From the NCBI RefSeq assembly GCF_009017275.1, contig NZ_WBZC01000061.1, positions 1 through 42,258 on the forward strand: a stretch of 42,258 nucleotides of DNA, written 5' to 3'. Under the pieces are notes generated by a model. That model was not told the origin of the DNA, made no database searches, and saw nothing but the letters and a program-made list of their open reading frames with translations. Both the position numbers and the translations under genes were made by a program. This document shows, one piece after another, positions 34,671-42,173 of this stretch. The DNA comes from Alkaliphilus pronyensis (lineage in GTDB: Bacteria > Bacillota > Clostridia > Peptostreptococcales > Natronincolaceae). Each line of letters opens with the position of its first letter. Position 1 is the stretch's first letter.

Positions 34671-34685
34671 AAAGTTTGGCTCATA

Positions 34686-34718
34686 GTCCAGCCGCACGCC
34701 CAGAGGTCAAGGCTGGAC
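34686..34718. terminator. Hairpin downstream of the RimJ/L-like gene
   Basis: GTCCAGCC/GGCTGGAC, an 8-bp stem with a 17-base loop, lies between attC site H and the GNAT stop codon. It has no T-run, so it may be an mRNA-end structure instead of a strong terminator. Confidence 0.45.
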
Positions 34719-34745
34719 ACACCTATAATTCAAAAATTACTTTGT

Positions 34746-35255
34746 CTAAATACTTAACTTATAATTTAGCTTATCTTCTTTTCTATTGCCCATATCATAA
34801 TATTGCCCTTCTCGATTGAATAATCCAAATCCAAATTTCTTAAGTATCTTCTGCATTTTTACATTTGAACCCATTGTATCAGCTAGTATATTTTTTAGCT
34901 TTAAGGTATTAAATATATAATCTATTGCTAGTTCAAAAGCCTCTGTTCCATATCCTAGTCCTTTATAGTCATCGTTGGCCAAAACAATGCCTAGTTCACA
35001 CTGGCTTTTTTCATAATTAATTCTTTTAAATGATAACTCTCCTATAGGTGTTCCATCTTGCAAAAAAACTCCTACCCTTGGATACCATGATTCTTTTTCT
35101 GTAATAATGTCATATCGATTATCAACGTGTTCTTTATCATAAATATAAGGCTCAGGATCCATACCAGGATCAGCAACATATTTTTGCCAAAATTGATGAT
35201 GTTCTCCCCTCGTAAAGGTTTTTAAAGTTACTTTTTTCCCTTTCAAAACAATCAA
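34746..35255 (-). CDS. GNAT acetyltransferase, RimJ/RimL-like
   Basis: This 169-residue acetyltransferase fits the RimJ/RimL/SpeG-like group: GKKVTLKTFTRGEHHQFWQKY at the start, TPIGELSFKRINYEKSQCEL, the acetyl-CoA loop YKGLGYGTEAFELAIDYIF and LADTMGSNVKMQKILKKFGF. A TTG at 35255 is preferred because AGGGGGA lies about 7 bases upstream; another TTG seven codons earlier overlaps that site. It is the only gene in its cassette. It may modify an antibiotic, a polyamine or a protein N-terminus. Confidence 0.83.
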   Translation of the reverse strand: MIVLKGKKVTLKTFTRGEHHQFWQKYVADPGMDPEPYIYDKEHVDNRYDIITEKESWYPRVGVFLQDGTPIGELSFKRINYEKSQCELGIVLANDDYKGLGYGTEAFELAIDYIFNTLKLKNILADTMGSNVKMQKILKKFGFGLFNREGQYYDMGNRKEDKLNYKLSI

Positions 35256-35368
35256 TAACACTTCCCCCTCAACCAAAATTATTGTCTCCTATATCAAAAC
35301 ATCTAAGGATTGCAGACCTTTCTTGCACCCGACGGCTTCAGCCCGCTGCCCATAAAGCCAAATTTTAT

Positions 35369-35516
35369 ATAACGTCTTCGTGTTTACGACGTCCCTAAGC
35401 CGGACCTCAAAGATAGACCGTCCTGGCGGAACTTCGTTCCCGGTGAAGGGATGTGGTGCGCTGATCTTTCCCTCAAAACGTGCCAACCAGCACCTCCCGT
35501 AAACACGTTGTTAAGT
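35369..35516 (-). repeat. attC-like site I
   Basis: Short-form copy with GGAAC-TTC-GTTCC and arms GTCCCT/AGGGAT. Right flank GTTAAGTGAAGTTGGTCGC; the cassette's other end, 3.1 kb away (38615-38634), matches 17 of 20, with two G-T pairs. This links both HerA and nuclease genes to one cassette. Confidence 0.85.
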
Positions 35517-35541
35517 GAAGTTGGTCGCCCCCATATTCAGA

Positions 35542-35561
35542 AGTCGCCATGGTCGGCGACT
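35542..35561. terminator. Hairpin downstream of the HerA gene
   Basis: AGTCGCC-ATGGTC-GGCGACT forms a 7-bp GC-rich stem 11 bases beyond the HerA stop codon, inside the cassette. There is no T-run, so its termination strength is uncertain. Confidence 0.45.
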
Positions 35562-35571
35562 CCTCAAGTAA

Positions 35572-37347
35572 TTATTTATACCATTCTGCTTTAATTTCAG
35601 TTAAATCTAAATTTTTCCATTCTTCTTTCCATAAATCCCAATAAGGAATATCGTTAGAGGATGGCGGTAATGAGGATTTCTCAATTTGAACTATTGATGG
35701 TAATATAATAGCTTCCCCTATCAAGAGTGCCTCACCCGCAGAAAGAGATGGCATTTTATCGATAAGATTACCTAATGTATCTGGTAATAATTTTTTAACA
35801 TATCCTTGATCATTAGGATTTGTTAATCTCATGGCGATGAAATTGTTACATTGAGAGAATATGGTTTCCGATATTTCTGATGGTCTTTGACTAGCTAAAA
35901 GTAACGTAATGCCGTATTTTCTTCCCTCTTTAGCAATTCTTTCTATTGCTTTTTGAGATGATCTGTACTTAGTTAATTCACTTCTAGGAACATATTTATG
36001 AGCTTCTTCATATACTAGAAGAATTGGGACATCGTTATTTATCTTCTCATCAGGATTTTCCCTACACCTCAAACGCTTATAATAGTAGCCGTATTCAAAT
36101 ATCATTCTTGATATTAAAGAGACTGTAATACTTAATACTTCAAACGGAATCCCACTCAAATCAATGACGGTAACATTATTAGGTTCTTCTCCACAATAAC
36201 CCATTAACTTTTGTAGTGTTTCTTCAAACGTTATTGTTTTAGACTTATCACCAAATAAAAATTCTAATCTTTTATCTATTACTTTAGATTGAAATCTTAT
36301 TGAAAATTTGTCTAAGGTCCCATCTGCATAATCACCTTTTGTTACATTCTGACCTTTAGTTGGGTAGAAAGTAAGTTCTTTTTCAAAATATTTATTGATT
36401 CTTTCTTCATTTGTTAACTTTATTCCAGATTGCTCAGTCGTTTTTCCATCTGTCAAGCTATATGTCCCGTCATTTATCATATATCGACCTGCACATTTTG
36501 CATTTTCTGTCTCGTTCTTATAGTTGATAATGGCATTTACAATTTCATTAATATCAAAAAAGACTGGGGTATCATAAAATATTTTCTCATATGTTTGATT
36601 ATATTTTTTCTTATTTGCCGTGACTAAAGTACGAAAAACTGATGATTGATTGTAATCATCCCGTTCACCAGTATCTAAGAGGATTTCTTCAAGCTCTTCG
36701 CTATTAAGTAGCCAATATGGTAGTGTTAAATTGTCTATATTAATAATATTAGCATTAGGAAAAGCCGCTTTATATTCAGAATGTATATCAAATATGATTA
36801 CATGAGAATTATTTAAAGAGTATTCTCCTGCTTTTGAGTTTACTGCCTTCTGAATAATTGATGCGACGGTATGCGATTTCCCTGACCCTGTTGAACCAAT
36901 TATAGAAATATGCTTATTGAAGAATTTATTTCCATTTACTGGTATTTTTATTTCTCTATTTGAGGATAAAGTTGAAAAGATAAATTGTTCTGACAGCGTT
37001 ATAGAGTCGTTATAGATTTTTTCGATGTCCGATTTAGATGCAGGCTCAACTTTTTTAGGGGGTATTGCAATTGTATCTCCACCACGTACAAATTCACCAT
37101 CTCTAATTAAGCCAAGAGGTGTTGCTTCTATGATATAATCCCGTTTGCCAGCGTCACTAACTTCTATCGAAAAATTCTCAATGATAGCAATTAATATTGA
37201 GTTTTCATTATCAGCAACCCTTAAGTATGAACCGACTTTCAAAGATTCATCTTCTAGCTTGAATTCTTCTAAATTATCTACAACGATTCTAATTTTATTA
37301 GGGAAAACAGATATAACTTCTGCATTCATCTTTTGTAGCTCTTCCAT
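35572..37347 (-). CDS. HerA-like DNA translocase ATPase (putative antiphage)
   Basis: This 591-residue ATPase of the HerA/FtsK superfamily has an N-terminal HAS-type beta-barrel (about 8-95), Walker A GSTGSGKSHT (151-160) and DIHSEYKAAFP. It also has Walker B ILLVYEEAHKYVP and the sensor block LLLASQRPSEISETIFSQCN. HerA proteins form hexameric rings that pump DNA to a partner nuclease; in defence systems they pair with DUF4297, Sir2 or other nucleases. The ATG is one base after the stop of the upstream nuclease-like gene, so the two are translationally coupled. They share one integron cassette. Confidence 0.9.
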   Translation of the reverse strand: MEELQKMNAEVISVFPNKIRIVVDNLEEFKLEDESLKVGSYLRVADNENSILIAIIENFSIEVSDAGKRDYIIEATPLGLIRDGEFVRGGDTIAIPPKKVEPASKSDIEKIYNDSITLSEQFIFSTLSSNREIKIPVNGNKFFNKHISIIGSTGSGKSHTVASIIQKAVNSKAGEYSLNNSHVIIFDIHSEYKAAFPNANIINIDNLTLPYWLLNSEELEEILLDTGERDDYNQSSVFRTLVTANKKKYNQTYEKIFYDTPVFFDINEIVNAIINYKNETENAKCAGRYMINDGTYSLTDGKTTEQSGIKLTNEERINKYFEKELTFYPTKGQNVTKGDYADGTLDKFSIRFQSKVIDKRLEFLFGDKSKTITFEETLQKLMGYCGEEPNNVTVIDLSGIPFEVLSITVSLISRMIFEYGYYYKRLRCRENPDEKINNDVPILLVYEEAHKYVPRSELTKYRSSQKAIERIAKEGRKYGITLLLASQRPSEISETIFSQCNNFIAMRLTNPNDQGYVKKLLPDTLGNLIDKMPSLSAGEALLIGEAIILPSIVQIEKSSLPPSSNDIPYWDLWKEEWKNLDLTEIKAEWYK

Positions 37348-37348
37348 T

Positions 37349-38560
37349 TTAAATAATCTCCTTTACATTTTTTAATTTTAAGTTTTGGATCATAATATGT
37401 TTAATTCTTGGGTCATTTAACTCATAATAGGGTCTATCTAAGTAAAACTGATATATCTCTTTTGTCTTGGTTATTTCTTTTAAAATTAAATTAATATAAT
37501 CCAGTTTATCAATAAGTTTTATCTTTATCTGATTATGATAATTAGCACAAATTGCAATGCTTTTAGGGTTAAAGTCTGCACCATTAAATGGTACTCCATC
37601 AATGAACCCAACTCCCTCCTGGTATAAATCTGTCTTTAAAGCAATTAACTCATCGCTCTCTAAGTTGTTTATGTAAATATAAGGACAGAATGGATTTGGT
37701 GTACGTTGAGATAACTTTGACCATTTAGAAGATATTATTAGAATTACTTCTTTTAATTCAGCCCTTGAATAGTCTGTTCTATCAACTTCTATTAAGAAAA
37801 ATCTCTCAATAGGTAAAACATTCAAATTCGTAAAATGTTCTCTTCTAAGCTTTTTAAATACTTCTCTTTCTCCTTTAAAAAAGTAAAACCATTGATTAAA
37901 TAGTAGTTCTTTTTTATCAATTGAATTAATAAAATCCCACCTACATATTCTTCTATCTTCAATACTTTTTGAAGTTGCTAACCCTTTGATAACTTTTAAT
38001 GCATTATTATAATAGTAATGTTCTGCTTCAAATGGTGTACACCCATACTGTTCTTGAAGTCTTAAATAGATTTCTTGAGTCTGTTGTTCAAATTCTTTTG
38101 CATTTATATCTATTTGTAAATGTGAAAGAAACTCTTGGAGTTGATCGTCTGTTATATGTAAATCTTCATGATATAAAATTTTCACCTTTTTATGTGTATA
38201 GGTTAGAAAGTGTTCTTTCAGAAATTCTATTGTTACTATAGTTGGTAATTTTTCTTGTCCTTTCTGGTAATATCCATACAATTTGTAGTGTATTAATTCA
38301 TTTCCGAAATCAATTCTTTGTTTAAAATCACTTAACATAAACCTTATTGCTGATGCTATCTCTGAATGATTATATTCTGTGCTCGCATAATATTTACACT
38401 GGGCCGCAGTGTCACTCTCTAATTCTGATATATCAATATCTTCAATCCCTTCAATTGTAACCGTTTCAGTATTCTCTCTTAATTCAAGTATCGTTAAAAT
38501 AGAATAGTCGAATTGATAAAAATAACCTTTGATTGTATTTATGGCTGTCCTATCTCTCAT
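37349..38560 (-). CDS. DUF4297/Cap4-like PD-(D/E)XK nuclease partner of HerA
   Basis: This 403-residue protein starts at ATG 38560 (AAGGGAGG 7 bases upstream). The N-terminus has the DUF4297-like nuclease pattern: GYFYQFDYSILTILEL, then TIEGIEDIDI with acidic residues (about 37-41), and AAQCKYY giving Q-x-K (54-56). The remaining 340 residues are helical, without a recognised domain. By analogy with DUF4297-HerA systems it would form a supramolecular nuclease-translocase complex that degrades DNA on phage infection. The nuclease call rests on motif pattern; the fold should be checked. Confidence 0.75.
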   Translation of the reverse strand: MRDRTAINTIKGYFYQFDYSILTILELRENTETVTIEGIEDIDISELESDTAAQCKYYASTEYNHSEIASAIRFMLSDFKQRIDFGNELIHYKLYGYYQKGQEKLPTIVTIEFLKEHFLTYTHKKVKILYHEDLHITDDQLQEFLSHLQIDINAKEFEQQTQEIYLRLQEQYGCTPFEAEHYYYNNALKVIKGLATSKSIEDRRICRWDFINSIDKKELLFNQWFYFFKGEREVFKKLRREHFTNLNVLPIERFFLIEVDRTDYSRAELKEVILIISSKWSKLSQRTPNPFCPYIYINNLESDELIALKTDLYQEGVGFIDGVPFNGADFNPKSIAICANYHNQIKIKLIDKLDYINLILKEITKTKEIYQFYLDRPYYELNDPRIKHIMIQNLKLKNVKEII

Positions 38561-38629
38561 ACTTTTCCTCCCTTCTTTCTTATAAGTAAATCCGCGCCAG
38601 GACGGCACGGTCTTTGCGACCAATTTCAT

Positions 38630-38744
38630 TTAACGTTTCCGTGCTTACGACGTCTCTGAACCGGACCCTAAGCGCCCTTCTTCGTAGGCGGTGCTTGCAC
38701 CCGGTGAAGAGATGTGCGTAGCGAACGGAAATATATTGTTAAAT
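38630..38744 (-). repeat. attC-like site J (shortest)
   Basis: Only about 115 bp; perfect central hairpin GGTGC-TT-GCACC. Right flank GTTAAATGAAGTTGTCAAC; the cassette's other end (39712-39730) matches 17 of 19. The right end GAACGGAAATATATTGTTA is echoed at 26403. Confidence 0.82.
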
Positions 38745-38762
38745 GAAGTTGTCAACGGAAAC

Positions 38763-39674
38763 TCATTGTATCTTTAGTAAATTAGTTAATATTGTAAAGC
38801 GTTTATCCAATGAATTATTATAGCTAATACGTTTCTCAATTAACTCTAATATTGGTCCAACAATTCTAAAGATAGCTACTCTAATAAGTAATATGTAGAA
38901 TATATTATCGTCTAGCCTCGTTTTTATTACATCTTCATAGATGTTCTTAACCTCCATTATCGTATCAAAATTTGTGTCTGCAGTTCTCCAAAGGTAATTC
39001 CAATATATAAAGTGCCCAAGAGAATAATATTCTGAATCATATTCTGGAGTAAAATCAATTATTGATATTATTTCATCATTCTCATCGAGAATAAAGTTGT
39101 CAGATCCTAAATCTGTATGTATCAACTGTTTTCTTAGTGCTAATAGTCTTTCTAAATTATCAGATAACATATTAATTGCATTTATTATGGACTCTCTGTT
39201 TTCAGTTGGCAAACTATAGTTCTTTAGCTTATTAGGGAATTTTGATAATACATAATCAATTGACTTTGCATAATCCCAGTGATTTTTCATTTTAAGGTCA
39301 TTACTCGAAAAAGAAACTGTTCTTAATACCCTATTGTATTCGGCAACATACTTTATTGCTTTCTTCATCTGAATATCATTAAATTCTCTATATGAAATTC
39401 CATCTATATATTCGTAGAGGACTATCCCCTCACCTGTTATGATTTGTTTCATATTAGTTCTTACAATTTTACTTTGAATCATACCAATTTTATTTAATTT
39501 TTCTTGCACTTTGTCATAAACAGTTATAAAATCTTTACGCTCATTCATCTTGGCAATATATTTATCTGTTGTTGTTTCTATTATGAATGCACTACTACTT
39601 CCTAATTTTGATGGAATTATTTTATTAATATTATATAAATCATAGTTTTCTAATATAATTCTTTTAATATCCAT
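38763..39674 (-). CDS. Aminoglycoside phosphotransferase-family kinase
   Basis: This 303-residue kinase-fold protein of the APH/choline kinase group has SSSAFIIETTTDKYIAKMNE (nucleotide lysine), VLYEYIDGISY, the catalytic HTDLGSDNFILDENDEII (H-x-D-x-x-x-x-N) and SIIDFTPEYDSEYY (the DFG-like metal Asp). The ATG at 39674 has GGGAG about 10 bases upstream; an ATG eight codons earlier (39698) is possible. The family includes antibiotic kinases, but also kinases of choline, homoserine and spore-coat proteins, so resistance is only one option. It is the sole gene of its cassette. Confidence 0.83.
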   Translation of the reverse strand: MDIKRIILENYDLYNINKIIPSKLGSSSAFIIETTTDKYIAKMNERKDFITVYDKVQEKLNKIGMIQSKIVRTNMKQIITGEGIVLYEYIDGISYREFNDIQMKKAIKYVAEYNRVLRTVSFSSNDLKMKNHWDYAKSIDYVLSKFPNKLKNYSLPTENRESIINAINMLSDNLERLLALRKQLIHTDLGSDNFILDENDEIISIIDFTPEYDSEYYSLGHFIYWNYLWRTADTNFDTIMEVKNIYEDVIKTRLDDNIFYILLIRVAIFRIVGPILELIEKRISYNNSLDKRFTILTNLLKIQ

Positions 39675-39725
39675 TTGGAATTCACTCCCTATGCCCATTT
39701 TGAGTGAACTAGTTTACAATTTCAT

Positions 39726-39867
39726 TTAACGTTTCGTGTTCTAGACGTTCCTGAGTCAGACCCCAAATTAATACCCCACTGTGGTGCTTGCACCAGACGA
39801 AAGAATGTGGTGCACACTACCCCAAAAAACTTCTTCCGTGCAGCCTTGCTGGAACATATTGTTATAC
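39726..39867 (-). repeat. attC-like site K
   Basis: A divergent copy with the central hairpin GGTGC-TT-GCACC and outer arms GTGTTC/GGAACA. Right end GTTATACGTCGTT; the cassette's other end (40971-40984) matches 12 of 14. The core supplies the TAA stop codon of the 363-residue unknown protein. Confidence 0.82.
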
Positions 39868-40953
39868 GTCGTTCTTAACCCTAGCATAATAAAATTTCTT
39901 TAACATTTCTTCACAGTTATTTACTTTTGGGCTAAATATAATTCCTCTTTTCTTCCCATTTGACTCCCAAATACTAGCTTGTACAAATAGTGATCCTAAG
40001 TGACTTGCTAATTGTGCATTTTCTATAGACCAGTCTAAGTTATTATATAAGAAGTTTCCAAGCCCTTCTTTCTCTTTGTTAGATTTAAGTTTAGACACAT
40101 TGTTAGCCAAATTAATCCAACCTCTTTCATCAATATAATTATAAATTCTAGCAAGTTCATTCTGGCTTATTTTTTTAGTATGTTCTTTTCCAGTCTTGTA
40201 TTTTCTTCTTATAATTAAATTACCTTCATCATCTAATCTCCATTTAAAGCATTTCTGTTTTCCTCCTAAAGTTAAGTATTTCACCCATATATTTGTATCC
40301 TTACTTACATCTTTATTCTTTTTATTCATTTTTCCTTGAAACTTAACTTTTGATTTTTTTAAGTTTTTTCCAAATGCCCAGAATGCTTTATCTAATTTCC
40401 AATAATCTACATTTAATTTTTCTACACACTTAACAAAAAAGTTTCTATATGATACATATGATGACCACTCATTATGTGCTAAATTTGGACAATCATCTCC
40501 ATTTGTAACAATATATCTATATGTTCTAAATACATGCTGATCAAAAAGAGGATATACTTTAGGATAAAAACTGTGGAGTACAAAAAGTGTCCATATAAAA
40601 CCAAAACCTTTTTTTGACTTCAAATCTATCACAACTTCTGGTTCTTCTAACGGAAATTTTTCAGGAATCTTTTCTTTTATCGTTTTACAATTATCTGAAA
40701 CCTCCTTCCAAATGTTATATCCTACTGGAGTATTTTCACTCCATCTATTTGTGAATCCATATGTGATACCTTTTATATCCGTATACACAATTTCATCTGC
40801 ATTCTCTCTCAAACTTCCAGTTTTCCATGCTCCCATTAACTCTATTTTTCTAGGATGTTCAGTACCTTGAACAATTAAATCATAATATACACCATAGGGA
40901 TATTTAAAATTATCATAAAGTTTCTCCCATTTAGGTACTTCATTTATATTCAT
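39862..40953 (-). CDS. Unknown 363-residue cassette protein
   Basis: No family is recognised. The central part (GFGFIWTLFVLHSFYPKVYP followed by LFDQHVFRTYRYI) is helical with aromatic residues and a D-Q-H motif. The stretch at about 205-225 is very lysine-rich. The C-terminal third (QNELARIYNYIDERGWINLA, NNLDWSIENAQLASHLGSLF) looks like a separate helical domain. There is no signal peptide or membrane segment. AGGAGGG precedes the ATG. Its stop TAA is within the attC core. It could be a nucleic-acid-binding or defence protein, but nothing proves it. Confidence 0.75.
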   Translation of the reverse strand: MNINEVPKWEKLYDNFKYPYGVYYDLIVQGTEHPRKIELMGAWKTGSLRENADEIVYTDIKGITYGFTNRWSENTPVGYNIWKEVSDNCKTIKEKIPEKFPLEEPEVVIDLKSKKGFGFIWTLFVLHSFYPKVYPLFDQHVFRTYRYIVTNGDDCPNLAHNEWSSYVSYRNFFVKCVEKLNVDYWKLDKAFWAFGKNLKKSKVKFQGKMNKKNKDVSKDTNIWVKYLTLGGKQKCFKWRLDDEGNLIIRRKYKTGKEHTKKISQNELARIYNYIDERGWINLANNVSKLKSNKEKEGLGNFLYNNLDWSIENAQLASHLGSLFVQASIWESNGKKRGIIFSPKVNNCEEMLKKFYYARVKNDV

Positions 40954-40979
40954 ATAACCCTCCTAATTACTAATGACGT

Positions 40980-41127
40980 ATAACGTTCCAGTGTTTACGA
41001 CGCCTTTGAGCTGGACCCAAAAGATAGACCGTCTTGACGGTGCTTGCCACCCAGCGAAAAGGTGTGGTGCGCTGACCTTTCCCGAAAAACGTGCCCGCCC
41101 GCACCTTTTGTAAACATATTGTTATGT
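40980..41127 (-). repeat. attC-like site L
   Basis: Short-form copy with GGTGC-TT-GCCACC centre and GCCTTT/AAAGGT arms. Right flank GTTATGTAAAGTT; the cassette's other end (42166-42178) matches 11 of 13, both differences being G-T pairs on the + strand. Confidence 0.84.
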
Positions 41128-41244
41128 AAAGTTACGGGCCTCTCGAAGCCAGACTCGCCAAGTGAGGTACGTACTAAACTAATCCAATTAATATACATGA
41201 TTAATCACGTTAATAAAATGCTTGAACATATCGTCAAATGTTGG

Positions 41245-42084
41245 TTATAAATTTGATCCAAGATTTTTTAAGATTTGGTGATAGCGTATTGTTGCCAATG
41301 AACTTGGTTCACCTTTTTTACAGAAAGAAAACTTGGCTAACTTCGGAACAATACGCTCAACAACAATCTGACCATTAACCATTTTGGCCTCCAGCGCTTT
41401 TAATGCTTCCAGAAACCGAGTGTCTCCTTTTGCTCGGTCATAAAAGGATAACACATAAACATAACAAAAAAGATTATAGTTGCGAAAGGGATATTCAACT
41501 TGCATAAACAACGTGCCCATTCCGTAGTGACATGGACCGATCGGTTTCCGAACTGTCCAGTGGTCAAGTAAGAAATCGACAGCTCTTTCAAGGGCTGCCT
41601 CTTTGTTGAGATAGTCGCTAAAACGGAATGCGTTCAAGATATTAAGTGTTGGGAAGGGATTTGAATACTGAGTTTCTGGTCCTCGACCAAAACTAAACTT
41701 ATTACAACGCCAACCCCCATCTATATATTGGGTATCTAAAAGATGTTTTAATGTTTTCTGCAATCTAGCATCGTAAACATATCCCATGTGGCAAAGTACA
41801 TTGGCAGCATGAGCGGTATGGCATGGGTAAATAGAGCCTTTCGGATACAACCGAAAACTTCCATCTTCTTGCCATGTGCTAAATATCAAGTCAGCGCAAT
41901 CTTTAAGTAAAGGTTCAGTGGACTCCATACCCAATTCTAACAAGTATGACACGCAGTCTAGAGTAGAGAAAGGTGATCCTTTTATTAGTCGTTTGTCGGG
42001 TGTAGTCCAGTAGTCTGCGCCATTATCATACCTGTGTGATAGTATTACTTGAAAATCTGATAAATATTGTTTGTCAATAGCCAT
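41245..42084 (-). CDS. Prenyltransferase/squalene-cyclase-like alpha-toroid protein
   Basis: This 279-residue protein consists of repeated helical pairs with glycine-tryptophan type motifs: FSTWQEDGSFRLYPKG, LLDTQYIDGGWRCNKF and NPFPTLNILNAF. That resembles the prenyltransferase and squalene oxidase repeat (alpha/alpha toroid), with several histidines and cysteines that could bind metal (PCHTAHAANVLCHMG; GPCHYGMG). No catalytic DxDD motif of cyclases is seen, so it may act on another substrate. Its GC content is visibly higher than that of neighbouring cassettes, suggesting a different source. GGAGGAG precedes the ATG. Confidence 0.72.
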   Translation of the reverse strand: MAIDKQYLSDFQVILSHRYDNGADYWTTPDKRLIKGSPFSTLDCVSYLLELGMESTEPLLKDCADLIFSTWQEDGSFRLYPKGSIYPCHTAHAANVLCHMGYVYDARLQKTLKHLLDTQYIDGGWRCNKFSFGRGPETQYSNPFPTLNILNAFRFSDYLNKEAALERAVDFLLDHWTVRKPIGPCHYGMGTLFMQVEYPFRNYNLFCYVYVLSFYDRAKGDTRFLEALKALEAKMVNGQIVVERIVPKLAKFSFCKKGEPSSLATIRYHQILKNLGSNL

Positions 42085-42173
42085 TTCTTCTCCTCCATTT
42101 CTTATTGACTCTGCCTAATCCATCTTACTAAATCCACCACACGATGAGGCAGCTACTCTGCATGCAATTTTAT

